A stretch of DNA of 64,000 nucleotides from Bacillota bacterium (lineage in GTDB: Bacteria > Bacillota > Clostridia > Oscillospirales > Ruminococcaceae). Each line of letters starts with the position of its first letter. Position 1 is the first letter of the stretch. Shown piece by piece: positions 62,913-64,000 of this stretch. Location of the stretch: positions 124,001 through 188,000 of the forward strand of contig JAEWAB010000006.1 in NCBI GenBank assembly GCA_023391875.1, given 5' to 3'. Under the pieces are notes generated by a model. It saw only the letters and a program-made list of their open reading frames with translations, had not been told where the DNA came from and made no database searches. Both the position numbers and the translations under genes were made by a program.

Positions 62913-63002
62913 TTAATGAAATAAGTACTCGAATGATTGAATTTTTGCAGTATTTATACGATAATACTTATGTGCTTCTTACCATAAAGGAGGTGAACCG
63001 CC

Positions 63003-64000
63003 GTGCCCGATATGCTAAAGATTACAACACCGATACTGCCCAAAAACTATGTAAACAGCGTAAAACCCAACCAGCAGCCATCACAGGATGTATTTAATCT
63101 GGTAGATCTCACCCGTGTGACCAAACCCAACGAGCGGGGCGAAACACCGGATAATAACGCTTTGAATCTGGCCACTCAGCAAGAGGCCAAGCATGCACTT
63201 GGCGCACTGCTCAAAGACCCGGGGCTTGCCATCTCCTCTTTAAAAAGGCTGCTTTTAATGAGCGCCATGCTGGTTACCTTAAACGGCGAAAAATATGCCG
63301 GGCAAGCCGAGATAAACGGGCTGATAAAGTCGCTCATGCTCACCGAGCAAGATTTGTTAACCGAGATATTCAGCCAGCAGCAGGGAATCTCGTCGTTTCA
63401 AGGCGAATTCTTTGATGCCTTGCGCAGCCTGCTTTCGGGTACCTCCAACACGGAGTTTAAAGACAGTATTGGGGCGCTTTTAAAAGCGATTACGGGGCGC
63501 GTATACGCCGGCGATATTCTTGATTCTATTGGCATTAACCTTGAAAAATACGCTGAACTGATGCGTTCGGTACCGGAGGCCTACGATGCGCTGCACGACC
63601 TTTCCACCAATTTTAAAGCGCTCAGCGGCTTGGGCACAGAGCCGGACACCAAAATGTTTACGGAACTGAAGGACGCTTTAATCAACGTACTGCGCGAATT
63701 GAACTCCAGCATCTACGCAAGCGATAAGACGATGAATCTTACTGCTCTAATTGTATATAATCTTTCGAAATTTGTAAATGATAAAGATGAAATTAATGCA
63801 GCTTTTGAAAATTTTTCGCGATTTTTGCCGGAAGAATCTCGTGCATCTTACCGGAAGGCGTTGGAGGATTATCTAGCGGCTGCCGTTAAGCAAAGCGACT
63901 CTGCCGCGCTGCAGTCAAAGGTAATAGGCAAGTTATCGGAGATTATCTCCCAGCACCTTGACGGAAGGATGAATACCCCAGCCGCCATGCAGGAGATTAA
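63003..64000 (+). CDS. unidentified protein, cut by the window end
   Basis: Reading frame of at least 332 codons open to the window edge. The start is a GTG nine bases after AGGAGG; an in-frame ATG lies three codons further. The N-terminus is polar and Pro/Gln/Asn-rich for about 60 residues; the remainder is helical and leucine-rich (for example LLKDPGLAISSLKRLLLM) with no membrane segment, signal peptide or known motif. It is divergent from cheA, so a link to motility or chemotaxis is possible but unproven. Confidence 0.7.
   Translation, partial: MPDMLKITTPILPKNYVNSVKPNQQPSQDVFNLVDLTRVTKPNERGETPDNNALNLATQQEAKHALGALLKDPGLAISSLKRLLLMSAMLVTLNGEKYAGQAEINGLIKSLMLTEQDLLTEIFSQQQGISSFQGEFFDALRSLLSGTSNTEFKDSIGALLKAITGRVYAGDILDSIGINLEKYAELMRSVPEAYDALHDLSTNFKALSGLGTEPDTKMFTELKDALINVLRELNSSIYASDKTMNLTALIVYNLSKFVNDKDEINAAFENFSRFLPEESRASYRKALEDYLAAAVKQSDSAALQSKVIGKLSEIISQHLDGRMNTPAAMQEI

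Noticed and set aside
62576..63097. 173-residue plus-strand frame across the cheA 5' end
   Set aside because: It is mostly the complement of cheA and ends without any recognisable domain.

Overview
The window reads as chromosome of an anaerobic, probably spore-forming Clostridia-class Firmicute, most like the Oscillospiraceae/Ruminococcaceae (inference from gene content; no search was run). The signs are an Ech-type membrane hydrogenase/complex I module, an NfnAB-type bifurcating transhydrogenase, a 2-hydroxyacyl-CoA dehydratase activase system, DegV and YibE/F proteins, a repetitive protein resembling gamma-type small acid-soluble spore proteins, and classic Firmicute housekeeping blocks (tig-clpP-clpX-lon-engB and rplS-lepB-rbgA-rnhB-yraN). 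No phage, insertion sequence, CRISPR array or rRNA was seen.

Layout. 0-3.7 kb: 3' part of an Ech-type operon on the minus strand, cut by the window edge. 3.9-5.6 kb: amtB-glnK with a terminator hairpin in its leader. 6-7.7 kb: DUF2156 protein and a GNAT acetyltransferase. 7.9 kb: tRNA-Val. 8-25.3 kb: a long minus-strand housekeeping stretch (hslO, a methyltransferase, yerC, lysA, engB, lon, clpX, clpP, tig, a phosphoesterase, thrC, a dipeptidase, yraN, rnhB, rbgA, two signal peptidases, rplS). 25.7-32.4 kb: mixed genes (yibE/F, DUF1836, degV, SGNH hydrolase, GNAT, D-lactate dehydrogenase-like, patatin). 32.7-35.3 kb: a second ammonium operon, glnK - small two-helix membrane protein - amt, behind a leader with two terminators. 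35.6-46.5 kb: glycosidase-like protein, nfnBA, the activase/dehydratase pair, a CmpB-type membrane protein and Mrp. 46.6-53.3 kb: an accessory stretch with two tRNAs, two VOC proteins, a DUF3788 protein, repeats, an MFS gene with an early stop codon beside a decayed LysR regulator, and the spore-protein-like gene. 53.6-56.8 kb: a Ku-LigD end-joining operon. 57-58 kb: TetR-OsmC. 58.1-62.8 kb: cheA-cheW-cheR-cheB. 63.0 kb to the edge: an unidentified divergent gene.

How the parts fit. Ech hydrogenase and NfnAB would both balance ferredoxin and pyridine nucleotides in fermentation, and the activase pair is the kind of ATP- and ferredoxin-driven system that works in the same reducing cytoplasm. 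Two complete ammonium-transport/PII modules are present, and each has an intrinsic terminator between promoter and genes. The leader of the second carries two small hairpins with six-base loops having A at position 1 and G at position 4. The second of these overlaps the 5' arm of the first terminator, which is the expected layout of an ANTAR-protein antitermination target. This is the most interesting regulatory signal in the window.

All motif, promoter and hairpin calls were made by eye. No folding energies, profile searches or alignments were computed. Start codons were chosen by ribosome-binding-site spacing.
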